64,000 nucleotides of DNA from Streptomyces sp. NBC_01260 (GCF_036226405.1 NZ_CP108464.1:8122001-8186000), one strand, 5' to 3'; shown: positions 37,186 to 47,904, counted from the stretch's first letter. A program made the numbers and translations. The notes: generated by a model from the letters alone, not told the origin.

Positions 37186-37562
37186 GCGGAGTGGCCGGCG
37201 GAGAGGAGGACCGGGTGGGCACCGACCCCGACCAGGACAGCGCCCGCGGGCTGGCCCAGATGGAGGGCTATCTGCTGTGGAACGCCGAGATCGAGGAGGC
37301 GCGACGGCTCGCCCGTCGCTTCACCGGCGAACTGCCCTGGCTCACCACCGCCCAGCGCGAGGACGTGGAACGGGTCTACGCGGCCGACCGCGCCGAGGCC
37401 TCGCGGGTGATGCTGGTCCGCATCTGCGCCCGCGCCACCGAACTGCGCGGCGAGTACAGCCGACGGTACCGCACGCTCAGGGCACGCTGCGTCGCCGCCG
37501 TCGTGGTCTGCCTGGGCACGGCCGGCGGCGCCTGCGCCCTGGTGACGTACCTGGTCAGGTGA
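37182..37562 (+). CDS. Small protein with C-terminal membrane anchor, coupled to ctaD
   Basis: 126 residues; no family recognised. Residues ~20-100 are amphipathic and helical with many Arg/Glu ([20 protein letters not shown]), and residues ~104-123 form one transmembrane helix at the very C-terminus, so the body faces the cytoplasm as a tail-anchored protein. The GTG start overlaps the ctaD stop, which implies co-translation and a role in oxidase assembly or regulation. That is inference from position only. Confidence 0.7.
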   Translation: MSGVAGGEEDRVGTDPDQDSARGLAQMEGYLLWNAEIEEARRLARRFTGELPWLTTAQREDVERVYAADRAEASRVMLVRICARATELRGEYSRRYRTLRARCVAAVVVCLGTAGGACALVTYLVR

Positions 37563-37692
37563 CCGCCGGTCGTCCGTTCTGCCGTCCCAGCAGGCGAAGT
37601 CGCATCTGCCTCGTAAAGATGAGGGGTGACGGACGCGTGCGACGGGGCAGGCGAACGGACGACCGTGCAGACCCCGAGAAGGGACGAACACT

Positions 37693-39054
37693 GTGGCACG
37701 ACCCAGGATCCTCGTTGTCGGAGCCGGATTCGCCGGGGTCGAGTGCGTACGCCGTCTCGAACGCCGGCTCCGTCCCGGTGAAGCGGACATCGCACTCGTG
37801 GCCCCGTACTCGTACCAGCTCTACCTGCCCCTGCTGCCTCAGGTGGCCTCGGGCGTCCTCACCCCGCAGTCGGTGGCGGTGTCACTGCGCCGCAGCAGCC
37901 GGCACCGCACCAGGATCATTCCCGGCGGGGCCGTCGGAGTGGACCCCATGGCGAAGATCTGCGTCATCCGCAAGATCACCGACGAGGTCGTCGACGAGCC
38001 GTACGACTACATCGTGCTCAGTCCGGGCAGCGTCACCCGCACCTTCGACATCCCCGGGCTGCTCGACAACGCCCGGGGCATGAAGACCCTGGCGGAAGCC
38101 GCCTTCGTGCGCGATCACGTCATCGCGCAGCTCGATCTCGCGGACGCCAGCCACGACGAGGAGGAGCGGGCCTCGCGGCTGCAGTTCGTGGTGGTCGGCG
38201 GCGGGTACGCGGGCACCGAGACCGCGGCCTGTCTGCAGCGGCTCACCACCAACGCGGTGCGGCACTACCCCCGGCTCGACCCGAAGCTGATCAAGTGGCA
38301 TCTGATCGACATCGCCCCGAAGCTCATGCCCGAACTGGGCGACAAGCTCGGTGAGAGCGCACTGAAGGTGCTGCGCGACCGCGGGATCGAGGTGTCGCTC
38401 GGCGTTTCGATCGCCGAGGCGGGCCCCGACAAGGTGACCTTCACCGACGGCCGGGTGGTGCCCTGCCGGACCCTGATCTGGACGGCGGGCGTCACCGCCA
38501 GCCCGCTGGTCACCACCTTCGACGCGGAGACGGTACGCGGCCGGCTGGCGGTCACCCCCGACATGAGCCTGCCCGGCCACGACGGTATGTTCGCCCTCGG
38601 TGACGCGGCGGCCGTACCCGATCTGGCCAAGGGCGACGGCGCGGTCTGCCCGCCCACCGCACAGCACGCCATGCGGCAGGGCCGCAGGCTCGCCGACAAC
38701 CTCCTGGCCACCCTCCGCAACCAGCCTCTGCGGCCCTACGTCCACAAGGACCTCGGGCTCGTCGTGGACCTCGGTGGCAGGGACGCCGTCTCCAAGCCGC
38801 TCGGCATCGAGATGCACGGGATCGGTGCCCAGGCCGTGGCCCGCGGTTACCACTGGACGGCGCTGCGGACCAATGTGGCCAAGGCGAGGGTCATGACCAA
38901 CTGGCTGATCAACGCCGCCGCGGGCGACGACTTCGTCCGCACCGGATTCCAGTCCCGCAAGCCCGCCACATTGCGCGACTTCGAGCACACGGACAGCTAC
39001 CTCACTCCTGAGCAGGTCCGCGAGCACACCGCCTCGCTGAACACCCGGATGTGA
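37693..39054 (+). CDS. Type II NADH dehydrogenase (NAD(P)/FAD-dependent oxidoreductase)
   Basis: 453 residues. The FAD-binding fold is ILVVGAGFAGVECVRRL (residues ~5-21) and the NAD(P)H fold QFVVVGGGYAGTETAACL (near 167). The second FAD contact GMFALGDAAAVPD is near 298. The family oxidises NADH and reduces menaquinone without pumping protons; the C-terminal region with RVMTNWLINAAAG is the likely membrane-contact end. Next to an orphan ctaD it could feed an alternative electron route. GTG start follows AAGGGAC. The stop codon lies within a bidirectional terminator. Confidence 0.9.
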   Translation: MARPRILVVGAGFAGVECVRRLERRLRPGEADIALVAPYSYQLYLPLLPQVASGVLTPQSVAVSLRRSSRHRTRIIPGGAVGVDPMAKICVIRKITDEVVDEPYDYIVLSPGSVTRTFDIPGLLDNARGMKTLAEAAFVRDHVIAQLDLADASHDEEERASRLQFVVVGGGYAGTETAACLQRLTTNAVRHYPRLDPKLIKWHLIDIAPKLMPELGDKLGESALKVLRDRGIEVSLGVSIAEAGPDKVTFTDGRVVPCRTLIWTAGVTASPLVTTFDAETVRGRLAVTPDMSLPGHDGMFALGDAAAVPDLAKGDGAVCPPTAQHAMRQGRRLADNLLATLRNQPLRPYVHKDLGLVVDLGGRDAVSKPLGIEMHGIGAQAVARGYHWTALRTNVAKARVMTNWLINAAAGDDFVRTGFQSRKPATLRDFEHTDSYLTPEQVREHTASLNTRM

Positions 39055-39101
39055 CCCGCGACAGCAAAGGGCCCGGCCGGATCCTTTGCTGTCGCGGGTC
39101 A
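39052..39101. terminator. Bidirectional terminator containing both stop codons
   Basis: A perfect 19-bp inverted repeat (39052-39070 with 39083-39101). The plus-strand TGA (39052-39054) and minus-strand TGA (39099-39101) are the outermost base pairs of the stem. Confidence 0.85.
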
Positions 39102-40097
39102 GCTGTGGCCCTTGTGGCCCACGGTGAGACCGGGGTCCCGCTTCGCCACCGGGTCCAGGGCCTGGTCGACGGCCTTCAGCAGGTCCGCGTCCAGCCGCAC
39201 ACCGGCGGCCACGGCGTTCTCCGTCACCTGCTCGGGACGGGAGGCGCCGATGATGGCGGCGGAGACATTGGAGTTCTGCAGCACCCAGGCGACCGCGAGC
39301 TGCGCCATGCTCAGGCCGGCCTGCTCGGCGAGCGGACGCAGCAGCTGCACCCGCTCCAGCACCTCGTCGCGCAGCCAGTCGGCGACCATGTCGGCCCCGC
39401 CCTTGTCGTCCGTCGCACGCGAGCCCGCCGGCAGGGGCGCGCCGGGCCGGTACTTGCCGGTGAGCGCGCCCTGCGCGATCGGCGACCAGACGATCTGACC
39501 GATGCCGAGCTCCTCGGACGCGGGCACCACCTCGTCCTCGATGACCCGCCACAGCGCCGAGTACTGCGGCTGGTTGGAGATCAGCGGCACCCGCAGCTCA
39601 CGGGCCAGCGCATGTCCGGCGCGCAGCTGCTCGGCAGTCCACTCCGAGACGCCGATGTAGAGGGCCTTGCCGGAGCGGACGACGTCGGCGAACGCCTCCA
39701 TCGTCTCTTCCAGCGGCGTGGTGTGGTCGTAGCGGTGGGCCTGGTAGAGGTCGACGTGGTCGGTCTGCAGCCGGCGCAGTGAGTTGTCGATCGACTCCAG
39801 GATGTGCTTGCGGCCGAGCCCCCGGTCGTTCTGCCCGGGGCCGGTCGGGAAGTAGACCTTGGTGAAGATCTCCAGCCCTTCCCGGCGCTCGTCCTTGAGC
39901 GCCCGTCCGAGGACCGCCTCGGCACGCGTCTGGGCGTAGACGTCCGCGGTGTCGAATGTGGTGATGCCGGCGTCCAGGGCGGCACGGATGCAGGCGAACG
40001 CCGCGTCCTCCTCCACCTGGGAACCGTGGGTGAGCCAGTTCCCGTAAGCGATCTCGCTGATCGTCAGACCGCTGCGGCCGAGTCGGCGGAATTCCAT
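39099..40097 (-). CDS. Aldo/keto reductase
   Basis: 332 residues, (beta/alpha)8 barrel of the Kv-beta/YghZ type. The catalytic tetrad is visible as Asp and Tyr in TTFDTADVYAQ (near residue 50), Lys in IFTKVYF (near 78) and His in YQAHRYDHTTP (near 120). The NADPH site GIGQIVWSPIAQGALTGKY and AIIGASRPEQ follow. Substrates are probably aldehydes or small ketones. It starts at ATG 40097 and has its own unit between rho2 and the NADH dehydrogenase. Confidence 0.92.
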   Translation of the reverse strand: MEFRRLGRSGLTISEIAYGNWLTHGSQVEEDAAFACIRAALDAGITTFDTADVYAQTRAEAVLGRALKDERREGLEIFTKVYFPTGPGQNDRGLGRKHILESIDNSLRRLQTDHVDLYQAHRYDHTTPLEETMEAFADVVRSGKALYIGVSEWTAEQLRAGHALARELRVPLISNQPQYSALWRVIEDEVVPASEELGIGQIVWSPIAQGALTGKYRPGAPLPAGSRATDDKGGADMVADWLRDEVLERVQLLRPLAEQAGLSMAQLAVAWVLQNSNVSAAIIGASRPEQVTENAVAAGVRLDADLLKAVDQALDPVAKRDPGLTVGHKGHS

Positions 40098-40155
40098 GTG
40101 GCTGCTCTCCCTCTGCTGGTCAGTGCCGCTCCATGGTAGGACGCCTGACGGGCAT

Positions 40156-41298
40156 TCAGGCGGCCGGAACGGTATTACGGATCAGCTTGAGGAAGGCGGC
40201 GTTGTCCGGGGTGCGCCGGATCCGGTCCAGCAGCGTTTCCAGCGAGGTCTGCGCGTCCCTGGAGTGCAGGGCGCGCCGCAGGCCGCGTACGGCGGTCAGT
40301 TCGTCGGCCGGTACGAGGAGTTCGTCGCGGCGGGTCCCGGAGGCCGCGACGTTCACGGCCGGATGGATCCGCTTCTCGGCCAGGGTGCGGTCGAGCCGCA
40401 GTTCCATGTTGCCGGTCCCCTTCAGCTCCTCGAAGAAGTACTCGTCGGCGCGGGAGCCGGTGTCCACGAGAGCCGTGGCCAGAATGGTCAGGGAGCCGCC
40501 CTCCTCGGTGAGCCGCGCGGCCCCGAAGAGGCGCTTTGGTCCGAGCAGGGCCGCCGCGTCGACACCGCCGCTGAGGGTGCGGCCACCGGCCGCGGCCGCG
40601 TTGTTGTGGGCCCGGCACAGCCGGGTGAGGGAGTCCAGCAGGATGACGACGTCCCGGCCCTGCTCGACCAGTCGCTTGGCGCGTTCGAGCGCGAGCTCCG
40701 CCAGTGCGATGTGCTCCTTGGCGGGCCGGTCGAAGGTCGAGGCGTAGACCTCGCCCCGTACCGAGCGTCGCATGTCGGTGACCTCCTCGGGACGCTCGTC
40801 GAGCAGCACCACCATCAGGTGGCACTCGGGGTGGTTCTCGGCGACCGAGGCCGCGATCTGCTGGAGCAGGACCGTCTTGCCGGTCCTGGGCGGGGCCACG
40901 ATGAGCCCGCGCTGTCCCTTGCCGACCGGGGCGACGAGGTCGACGACGCGCGTCGAGGGACTGCCCGAGGGCGTTTCCAGACGCAGTCGCTGCCGGGGGT
41001 GGAGCGGGGTGAGGTCACGGAAGTGCGGCCGGGCCCGAAGTGCTTGCGGGGGAAGGCCGTTGACACGTTCGACGGTGCTCAGGGCGCGGGGCCGGTCGCA
41101 GGTCCCCTCGACGGCATCGCCCTTGCGCAGGCCGTGCCGGCGGATGAGCGTGGCGGGGACCTGGACGTCGCGGGGGGTGGCGTGACCGTCGGCGGGGCGC
41201 AGGGCGCCGTGCCCCTGGTGGGTGATGTCGAGGACACCGGCTGCGGCCGTGGCGGCAGCGGGCTTGGTGGTAACGGGGTGTTCGAGTGTGGTGGTCAT
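40156..41298 (-). CDS. Compact Rho-like transcription termination factor (second Rho)
   Basis: 380 residues. It has a cold-shock-like RNA-binding domain (DITHQGHGALRPADGHATPR, residues ~24-43) and the complete RecA-type motor: Walker A APPRTGKTVLLQ (135-146), Walker B VVILLDSLTRLCRAHN, the Q/R-loop region RTLSGGVDAAALLGPKRLFG, and RADEYFFEELKGTGNMELRL. Canonical actinomycete Rho is roughly 600-700 residues with a long Arg/Asp-rich insertion; here the helix-extension-helix N-domain and that insertion are both missing. Walker A reads PPRTGKT where housekeeping Rho has PPKAGKT. Start ATG 41298 follows AAAGGA. It is likely a specialised paralog, not the essential Rho. Confidence 0.88.
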   Translation of the reverse strand: MTTTLEHPVTTKPAAATAAAGVLDITHQGHGALRPADGHATPRDVQVPATLIRRHGLRKGDAVEGTCDRPRALSTVERVNGLPPQALRARPHFRDLTPLHPRQRLRLETPSGSPSTRVVDLVAPVGKGQRGLIVAPPRTGKTVLLQQIAASVAENHPECHLMVVLLDERPEEVTDMRRSVRGEVYASTFDRPAKEHIALAELALERAKRLVEQGRDVVILLDSLTRLCRAHNNAAAAGGRTLSGGVDAAALLGPKRLFGAARLTEEGGSLTILATALVDTGSRADEYFFEELKGTGNMELRLDRTLAEKRIHPAVNVAASGTRRDELLVPADELTAVRGLRRALHSRDAQTSLETLLDRIRRTPDNAAFLKLIRNTVPAA

Positions 41299-41669
41299 GC
41301 GGGGTGGTCCTTTCGCGGACATGCGAATGAAGGGGCCCGGCAGAAACGGGGGCGGAGATATCACGCCCCGGACGACGGGCAGGAAAAGCCCGGTGGCAGA
41401 GCCCGTACCGGACTGAGGAAAGTCATGCGGTGAAGCTGGATCGCCGGTCGGAATGAACGGCGCATCAGCGTGATGAAAAACGTACCGGCACCGGCGCCCG
41501 AATGTCTGGGCGTACACAAGTACCAATGGCAATGTACCACGACTGCCGGACGCGCATGGCAGTCGTGGCGCGGATCGCCCCGTCGTCGCGGGGGAGCGGG
41601 AAGTGTTCGCGCGCTCCGGGGCCCCGGCTCCGGAGCGTCCTGCTTCAGCTCGGGAGCCGGGACCCGCGG
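41299..41669. other. Gap between the Rho-like gene and meaB
   Basis: About 370 bases without a gene. It carries the hairpin at 41537-41568, presumably ending the mut operon, and the promoter of the Rho-like gene, which I cannot place precisely. Confidence 0.5.
41537..41568 (-). terminator. Probable terminator of the mutAB-meaB operon
   Basis: A perfect 11-bp stem (41537-41547 with 41558-41568) around 10 bases, about 100 bases past the meaB stop on the minus strand. Confidence 0.55.
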
Positions 41670-42668
41670 TCAGACCGTCGGCCCCGGCCCCCGGAAGGTC
41701 TCCAGGATCTGCTCGGCGGCCAGCGTGGCCGGCAGGGTGCCTTCCCGTACCCGCAGTTCGAGTTCCGGTGCGAGCGCACGCACCCCGGGATGGCCGCGCA
41801 GGCTCTCCAGCAGCTCTTCGCGCACCATCGTCCACGTCCAGTCGACCTGCTGCTCGCGTCGTTTGGCCGCCAGCCGGCCGGTCGATTCGAGCAGTGTCCG
41901 GTGCTGCTCCAGCCGCTCCCAGAGGGTGTCGAGGCCGCTTCCCTCGCGGGCGCTGCACGTCAGCACCGGTGGGGTCCAGGCCGCGTCCGCCGCGTGCATC
42001 AGCCGCAGCGCGCCCGCCAGTTCGCGTGCGGCGGAGCGGGCGTCGCGCTCGTGCGGTCCGTCGGCCTTGTTGACCGCGATGGCGTCGGCCAGCTCCAGCA
42101 CGCCCTTCTTGATGCCCTGCAACTGGTCGCCGGTGCGGGCCAGTGTCAGCAGCAGGAACGTGTCGACCATATTGGCGACCGCCGTCTCCGACTGGCCGAC
42201 CCCGACCGTCTCCACCAGCACCACGTCGTACCCGGCCGCCTCCATCACCACGATGGACTCCCGGGTCGCCTTCGCGACCCCGCCCAGCGTCCCGGCGGTG
42301 GGGGAGGGGCGCACGAACGCCGCCGGGTCCACCGCGAGCCGCTCCATCCGGGTCTTGTCGCCCAGGATGGAGCCGCCGGTACGGCTGGACGACGGATCGA
42401 CGGCCAGCACCGCGACCCGGTGCCCCAGCCCGGTGAGCATCGTGCCGAGGGCGTCGATGAAGGTGGACTTGCCGACCCCGGGCACGCCGCTGATGCCGAT
42501 GCGGCGGGCGCTGCCGGAGTGCGGCAGAAGTTCGCGCAGCAGCTGCTGGGCGAGTGCCCGGTGGTCGGGCCGGGTGGACTCGACGAGCGTGATGGCGCGC
42601 GCGATGTGCGCCCGCCTCCCGTCGAGTGCCCCCTTCACATAGCTGTCGAGATCGATCTTCGGGGCCAT
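41670..42668 (-). CDS. meaB: Methylmalonyl-CoA mutase-associated GTPase MeaB
   Basis: 332 residues of the G3E/SIMIBI GTPase family. P-loop GVPGVGKST (61-69), the metallochaperone motif [20 protein letters not shown], Walker [13 protein letters not shown] near 154, and base-specificity NKAD. MeaB protects methylmalonyl-CoA mutase from inactivation and gates transfer of adenosylcobalamin. It follows mutB by 12 bases, consistent with one operon mutA-mutB-meaB. Confidence 0.95.
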   Translation of the reverse strand: MAPKIDLDSYVKGALDGRRAHIARAITLVESTRPDHRALAQQLLRELLPHSGSARRIGISGVPGVGKSTFIDALGTMLTGLGHRVAVLAVDPSSSRTGGSILGDKTRMERLAVDPAAFVRPSPTAGTLGGVAKATRESIVVMEAAGYDVVLVETVGVGQSETAVANMVDTFLLLTLARTGDQLQGIKKGVLELADAIAVNKADGPHERDARSAARELAGALRLMHAADAAWTPPVLTCSAREGSGLDTLWERLEQHRTLLESTGRLAAKRREQQVDWTWTMVREELLESLRGHPGVRALAPELELRVREGTLPATLAAEQILETFRGPGPTV

Positions 42669-42680
42669 GGGTTCAGCGGC

Positions 42681-44882
42681 TCACAGCTCGTGGCCGAGCG
42701 AGGCGCCGAGCCGCGTGACCAGGTCGTGAGCCGCCTCCGGGATCACTGTCCCGGGTGGGAAGACAGCCGCCGCGCCCGCCTCGTGCAGCGCCTCGATGTC
42801 CTGCGGCGGAATCACCCCGCCCACCACGATCATGATGTCCTCGCGGCCCTCGGCAGCCAGCTCCTCGCGAAGCGCCGGCACGAGGGTGAGATGACCGGCG
42901 GCCAGCGACGAGACGCCCACGATGTGCACGTCGGCCTCGACCGCCTGCCGGGCGACCTCGCCCGGCGTCTGGAACAGCGGGCCGACATCCACGTCGAAGC
43001 CCAGGTCGGCGAAGGCGGTCGCGATCACCTTCTGCCCGCGGTCGTGCCCGTCCTGGCCCATCTTGGCGACCAGGATGCGCGGGCGCCGCCCCTCCGCCTC
43101 CTCGAACGCGTCGACCAGCGCGCGGGTGCGGTCCACGGACGGCGACTCCCCTGCCTCGTTGCGGTACACACCGGAGATCGTACGGATCTGGCCCGAATGC
43201 CGGCCGTACACCTTCTCCAGCGCGTCCGAGATCTCGCCCACGGTGGCCATCGCGCGCGCCGCGTCGACGGCCAGCGCCAGCAGATTGCCTTCGAGTCCGG
43301 GCCCCGGCTCCCGGCCCGCCGCGTCCGTCAGCGCACGCAGCGCGTCCTGGCAGGTCTGCTCGTCGCGCTCCTCGCGCAGCCGCCGCAGCTTCTCGATCTG
43401 CTGGGTGCGCACCGAGGAGTTGTCGACCTTGAGCACGTCGATCTTCTCGTCGGTCTCGACCCGGTACTTGTTGACGCCGATGACCGGCTGGCGCCCGGAG
43501 TCGATGCGCGCCTGGGTGCGGGCCGCGGCCTCCTCGATGCGCAGCTTGGGGATTCCGGCGTCGATGGCCTTGGCCATGCCGCCCGCCGCCTCGACCTCCT
43601 CGATGTGCTGCCAGGCCCGCCGCGCCAGGTCGTACGTCAGCTTCTCCACGTACGCGCTGCCGCCCCACGGGTCGATCACCCGGCCCGTGCCTGACTCCTG
43701 CTGGAGCAGCAGCTGGGTGTTGCGGGCGATGCGCGCGGAGAAGTCCGTCGGCAGGGCGAGCGCCTCGTCGAGCGCGTTCGTGTGCAGCGACTGGGTGTGC
43801 CCCTGGGTGGCGGCCATCGCCTCCACGCAGGTCCTGGTGACGTTGTTGAAGACGTCCTGCGCGGTCAGCGACCAGCCGGAGGTCTGCGAATGAGTGCGCA
43901 ACGAAAGGGACTTGGGATTCTTCGGCTCGAACTCCCGGACCAGCTTGGCCCACAGCAGCCGGGCCGCCCGCAGCTTCGCGATCTCCATGAAGAAGTTCAT
44001 GCCGATCGCCCAGAAGAACGACAGCCGGGGCGCGAACGCGTCCACGTCCAGCCCGGTGTCCCGCCCGGCGCGCAGATACTCCACCCCGTCCGCCAGGGTG
44101 TACGCCAGCTCCAGATCGGCCGTCGCCCCGGCCTCCTGGATGTGATAGCCGGAGATGGAGATCGAGTTGTAGCGCGGCATCTTCTGCGAGGTGAACGCGA
44201 AGATGTCGGAGATGATCCGCATCGAGGGCTTCGGCGGATAGATGTAGGTGTTGCGGACCATGAACTCCTTCAGAATGTCGTTCTGAATGGTCCCGGCCAG
44301 CTTCTCGGGCGGCACGCCCTGCTCCTCGGCGGCCACGATGTACAGCGCGAGTACGGGGAGCACCGCGCCGTTCATCGTCATCGACACCGACATCCTGTCC
44401 AGCGGGATGCCCTCGAACAGCTGACGCATGTCGTAGATCGAGTCGATCGCCACCCCCGCCATGCCGACATCGCCGGTCACCCGCGGGTGATCGCTGTCGT
44501 AACCCCGGTGGGTCGGCAGGTCGAAGGCGACGGAGAGCCCCTTCTGCCCGGCCGCGAGGTTACGGCGGTAGAAGGCGTTGGACTCCTCGGCGGTGGAGAA
44601 CCCCGCGTACTGCCGGATGGTCCAGGGCTGGTTGACGTACATCGTCGGGTAGGGGCCGCGCAGATACGGCGCGACGCCCGGGTACGTTCCGAGGAAGTCG
44701 AGTCCCTCCAGGTCCTGGCCGGTGTACAGCGGCTTGACCGCGATGCCTTCCGGGGTCTCCCACAGGAGGTCGCCGTCGGAGCTCCCGGAGGACTCCTTCA
44801 CCGCCGCACGCCACTGATCCTCGGTCACCTCGGCGCCGCTGCCCGGCCCGAGCTCGATGTCGGAGAAGTCGGGGATCCGCAT
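42681..44882 (-). CDS. mutB: Methylmalonyl-CoA mutase large (catalytic) subunit
   Basis: 733 residues. The N-terminal TIM barrel binds the CoA ester ([20 protein letters not shown] near residue 78; [20 protein letters not shown] near 330). The C-terminal flavodoxin-like domain binds adenosylcobalamin through the base-off His of [11 protein letters not shown] near residue 610. Interconverts (R)-methylmalonyl-CoA and succinyl-CoA, linking propionate, odd-chain and branched-chain degradation with polyketide extender supply. The start codon shares a base with the mutA stop (TAATG), so subunits are co-translated. Confidence 0.97.
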   Translation of the reverse strand: MRIPDFSDIELGPGSGAEVTEDQWRAAVKESSGSSDGDLLWETPEGIAVKPLYTGQDLEGLDFLGTYPGVAPYLRGPYPTMYVNQPWTIRQYAGFSTAEESNAFYRRNLAAGQKGLSVAFDLPTHRGYDSDHPRVTGDVGMAGVAIDSIYDMRQLFEGIPLDRMSVSMTMNGAVLPVLALYIVAAEEQGVPPEKLAGTIQNDILKEFMVRNTYIYPPKPSMRIISDIFAFTSQKMPRYNSISISGYHIQEAGATADLELAYTLADGVEYLRAGRDTGLDVDAFAPRLSFFWAIGMNFFMEIAKLRAARLLWAKLVREFEPKNPKSLSLRTHSQTSGWSLTAQDVFNNVTRTCVEAMAATQGHTQSLHTNALDEALALPTDFSARIARNTQLLLQQESGTGRVIDPWGGSAYVEKLTYDLARRAWQHIEEVEAAGGMAKAIDAGIPKLRIEEAAARTQARIDSGRQPVIGVNKYRVETDEKIDVLKVDNSSVRTQQIEKLRRLREERDEQTCQDALRALTDAAGREPGPGLEGNLLALAVDAARAMATVGEISDALEKVYGRHSGQIRTISGVYRNEAGESPSVDRTRALVDAFEEAEGRRPRILVAKMGQDGHDRGQKVIATAFADLGFDVDVGPLFQTPGEVARQAVEADVHIVGVSSLAAGHLTLVPALREELAAEGREDIMIVVGGVIPPQDIEALHEAGAAAVFPPGTVIPEAAHDLVTRLGASLGHEL

Positions 44883-46741
44883 TACGCCACACCCATACGG
44901 TCGAGAACGGAGGAGAGCACGGCCACCACATCGCAGCCGGCGTGGACGTACTCGTCGACACCGGCGAAATCGCCCGGCCGCCCTGCCAGGTACACCCGCT
45001 GCGCACCCGCCGACACGAGCGCCCCGGCGACCTCGCCGGCCTGCTCGGCGTAGAGCGCGTCACTGGAGCACAGACACGCCACGTCCGTCCCGGCGGCCGC
45101 GAACGCGGCGCCGGCCGACGAGGCGTCCACCTCCACCGGTTCGTGGACCGGCTCGATGCCGCCCGCCTGGAAGAGGTTCGCGGCGAACGAGGCCCGAGCG
45201 GTGTGCGCCGCGGCGGGGCCGAGTGCGGCGATGAACACGCGCGGCCGGCGACCGGTCGCCGCCAGATGGGCGTCCGAGCGGGCCCGCAGCGCCTCGAACG
45301 CCTCGTCGCGACGGACCACCGGCAGACCGCCCGGCGCGACGGCCGACGGCGCGGCCTCGCGCTCCACCGCACGCTCGGCGAGCTGCGGGAACTCGCTGAC
45401 GCCGGTAATCGGCTCCTTGCGGCGCGCCAGGTTCTTCTTGCGCGCCGCCCAGGTGGCCGCCAGCCGCTCCGCGATCATCGCGGAGTCCAGCGCGGCCGCC
45501 TGGCCGCCCGCCCGCTCGATCTCCTGGAAGAACGCCCAAGCGGCGTCCGCGAGTTCGTCGGTGAGCCGCTCCACGTACCAGGAGCCGCCGGCCGGGTCGA
45601 TGACCCGGGCCAGATGCGACTCCTCCACCAGGATCGTCGACGTGTTGCGGGCGATGCGCCGCGCGAACGCGTCCGGCAGGCCCAGCGCGTGATCGAACGG
45701 CAGCACGGTCACCGCATCGGCCCCGCCGACGCCCGCGCCCAGACAGGCCAGCGTGGTGCGGAGCATGTTCACCCACGGATCGCGCCGGGTCATCATCACC
45801 GGCGACGTCACGGCGTGCTGACGCTGCGCCCCGGCCTCCGCGGCGCCGCAGACCTCGGCGACCCGCGCCCACAGCCGGCGCGCGGCCCGCAGTTTGGCGA
45901 TCGTCAGGAACTGGTCGGCGGTGGCCGCGTACCGGAACTCCAGCTGCGCGCAGGCCTCCTCGACACCGAGCCCCGACTCGGTCAGCGCCCGCAGGTAGGC
46001 GACCCCCGTGGCCAGCGAACTGCCCAGCTCCTGGGCGGCCGAGCCGCCGGCCTCGTGGTAGGGCATCGCGTCCACGGTCAGCGCCCGCAGCCCGGGATAC
46101 TCGCGGGCGCAGCGCTGTGCCCAGTGGACCGCGGCCGTCAGGTCCGGTGCGGCGCCGCTGCGGGCCGCCTGACCCAACGGGTCCGCGCCGAGACTGCCGC
46201 GCGCCGACTGCGGTGATACGCCCCGCTCCGCGTAGAGGCGCAGCAACTCCGTCGCCGCGGCGTCGAGTTCGTCCCCCGCGTCGAGCACGACCGGAGCCAG
46301 GTCGAGATGGACGCCGGCCAGCGCCCGTGCGAGACCGGAGACCGGCACGCCACCGCCGGCGTCCCCCACGGTCAGCCACAACGAGGTGACGCCGTTCTCC
46401 AGATCCGCGAGCACGGCCTCGTTGAGGCGGGCGGGATCAGGTGTGCCGTGGCGTTGGCGAACACCCCAGCCGCCCGCCGTGCTTCCCTCGGGCTTACCGC
46501 CGCGGGTGAAAGGGGCGAAGCCCGGGAGACCGGCATCGGGCGCGTCGTCGCGCGAGGTGTAGAGAGGACGGGTGATGAGCCCGTCCTCCACCGTGGTGGA
46601 CAGTGCTTCCTCGGCGGCCGAACCCGAAACGTCCTTGCCCGACTTGCGCAGCACACCCTCGACGAGGCTCTGCCACTGCTCATGGGCGGGGTCAGGGAAT
46701 TCGGCGGCCAACGAAAGCCCGTCAGCAGGCAGGACCGTCAT
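44882..46741 (-). CDS. mutA: Methylmalonyl-CoA mutase small subunit
   Basis: 619 residues, the structural partner of MutB. It keeps the barrel ([20 protein letters not shown] near 76; [20 protein letters not shown] near 377) but its C-terminal domain lacks the cobalamin His motif: the matching place reads [18 protein letters not shown]. This is normal for MutA, which is catalytically inactive. It is the first gene of the mut operon; the upstream 220 bases separate it from a divergent DUF6325 gene. Confidence 0.95.
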   Translation of the reverse strand: MTVLPADGLSLAAEFPDPAHEQWQSLVEGVLRKSGKDVSGSAAEEALSTTVEDGLITRPLYTSRDDAPDAGLPGFAPFTRGGKPEGSTAGGWGVRQRHGTPDPARLNEAVLADLENGVTSLWLTVGDAGGGVPVSGLARALAGVHLDLAPVVLDAGDELDAAATELLRLYAERGVSPQSARGSLGADPLGQAARSGAAPDLTAAVHWAQRCAREYPGLRALTVDAMPYHEAGGSAAQELGSSLATGVAYLRALTESGLGVEEACAQLEFRYAATADQFLTIAKLRAARRLWARVAEVCGAAEAGAQRQHAVTSPVMMTRRDPWVNMLRTTLACLGAGVGGADAVTVLPFDHALGLPDAFARRIARNTSTILVEESHLARVIDPAGGSWYVERLTDELADAAWAFFQEIERAGGQAAALDSAMIAERLAATWAARKKNLARRKEPITGVSEFPQLAERAVEREAAPSAVAPGGLPVVRRDEAFEALRARSDAHLAATGRRPRVFIAALGPAAAHTARASFAANLFQAGGIEPVHEPVEVDASSAGAAFAAAGTDVACLCSSDALYAEQAGEVAGALVSAGAQRVYLAGRPGDFAGVDEYVHAGCDVVAVLSSVLDRMGVA

Positions 46742-46962
46742 GCCCAGATGCTAGGGCAGGTCTCAGATGAGCAGCAGAGGCGCTGGCTGTGACCTTGCAC
46801 TCTCCCAGCGCGCTTGATCCTTTACGTACTGTCGAGTAGCACCCGGGAGGGTGATTCGCTCGACATCTCCACCTTGGGTGTCGTCGGGTGATTTGCCACA
46901 GTGCGACACCAAATGACCGAAGTTATGCTGCTGGCAATCCATCCCTCCGGAGAGGACACCCC

Positions 46963-47391
46963 GTGGCTGTGGGACCTGTGGAGTACCTCGTCGTCGCCTT
47001 CCCCGGCAGCCGGTTCACCGGTGCGATCGCCCCGGCGCTGGCCGACGCGGTCGCGTCGAAGGCGGTACGCATCATCGACCTGGCGTTTGTGTACCGGGCC
47101 GACGACGGCACGCTCGAGACCGTCGAGCTGGACGACCTCGACCCCGAGGACCTCGTCTCGTTCGAGCCGGTCGAGGGCGAGGTCACCGGGATGCTGAACA
47201 CCGAAGACATCCGGAAGCTGGGCGAGAGAGTGCCGCCGGGCAGCTCCGCGGCGCTGATCGTGTGGGAGGACCTCTGGGCGGTACCGCTCACCGAGGCCGT
47301 CCGCGCGTCGGGCGGACAGCTCGTCGCGCACGAGCGGATCCCCGCCGACGTCGCGGAGGCGGCCGTGTCCGCCGCCCGCTCCGCCCGCTGA
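46963..47391 (+). CDS. DUF6325-type conserved protein
   Basis: 142 residues without signal or membrane segment. The sequence (GPVEYLVVAFPGSRFTGAIA, VRIIDLAFVYRADDG, GSSAALIVWEDLWAVPLTEA) matches the short actinomycete family DUF6325, related to DUF1269-like membrane-associated stress proteins. GTG 46963 is chosen because GGAGAGGA lies 6 bases upstream. Function unknown. It is followed 30 bases later by a SHOCT protein gene, a pairing common in streptomycetes. Confidence 0.75.
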   Translation: MAVGPVEYLVVAFPGSRFTGAIAPALADAVASKAVRIIDLAFVYRADDGTLETVELDDLDPEDLVSFEPVEGEVTGMLNTEDIRKLGERVPPGSSAALIVWEDLWAVPLTEAVRASGGQLVAHERIPADVAEAAVSAARSAR

Positions 47392-47421
47392 CACCGCACC
47401 CGCACCGGAAAGGCGTACGAC

Positions 47422-47727
47422 ATGCCGATTTTTCGAGGAGCCGGAATGAACCGCCGCGGGCCGGGCCTGCTCGGCGCGGTGGCGCGCACGGCCGTCGTCG
47501 CGGGCACCGCCTCGGCGGTCAGCGGCCGGGTCCAGCAGCACCAGCAGGCGAAGTTCAGCGAACGGGACGCGGAGCAGGCTGCCGAGCCTCAGGCGCAGCA
47601 GCAGGCCGCCGAGCCGTCTCCGGATGATCTGATCGGTCAGCTGGAGCGACTGGGCGCGCTGAAGAAGCAGGGCGTCCTCACGGATGCCGAGTTCGTGGCG
47701 CAGAAGAACAGGCTTCTGGCGGAATGA
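47422..47727 (+). CDS. SHOCT-domain protein
   Basis: 101 residues. The N-terminus is short and Gly/Ala-rich with a weak hydrophobic stretch, the middle is Gln/Ala-rich (EQAAEPQAQQQAAEP), and the last 35 residues are a SHOCT domain (DLIGQLERLGALKKQGVLTD then EFVAQKNRLL). SHOCT domains are oligomerisation tags often placed at protein ends. Probably co-transcribed with the DUF6325 gene. Function unknown. Confidence 0.78.
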   Translation: MPIFRGAGMNRRGPGLLGAVARTAVVAGTASAVSGRVQQHQQAKFSERDAEQAAEPQAQQQAAEPSPDDLIGQLERLGALKKQGVLTDAEFVAQKNRLLAE

Positions 47728-47904
47728 GCGCGGCCGTCCGGGCGGGACCGGTTTATGTGTTTCCCGTCCGCCACTCGCGGGTGTATGCGGCGTATTGATC
47801 AATGGCGGTCCCGGAAGGTGTATCCGACCGGCTTGCCGGGGCGGTGCATACGGCACCGTGCGGAGCCCGGCCGCGACGTCGCTCCCGCCCCTTTCCCGCT
47901 CCCG

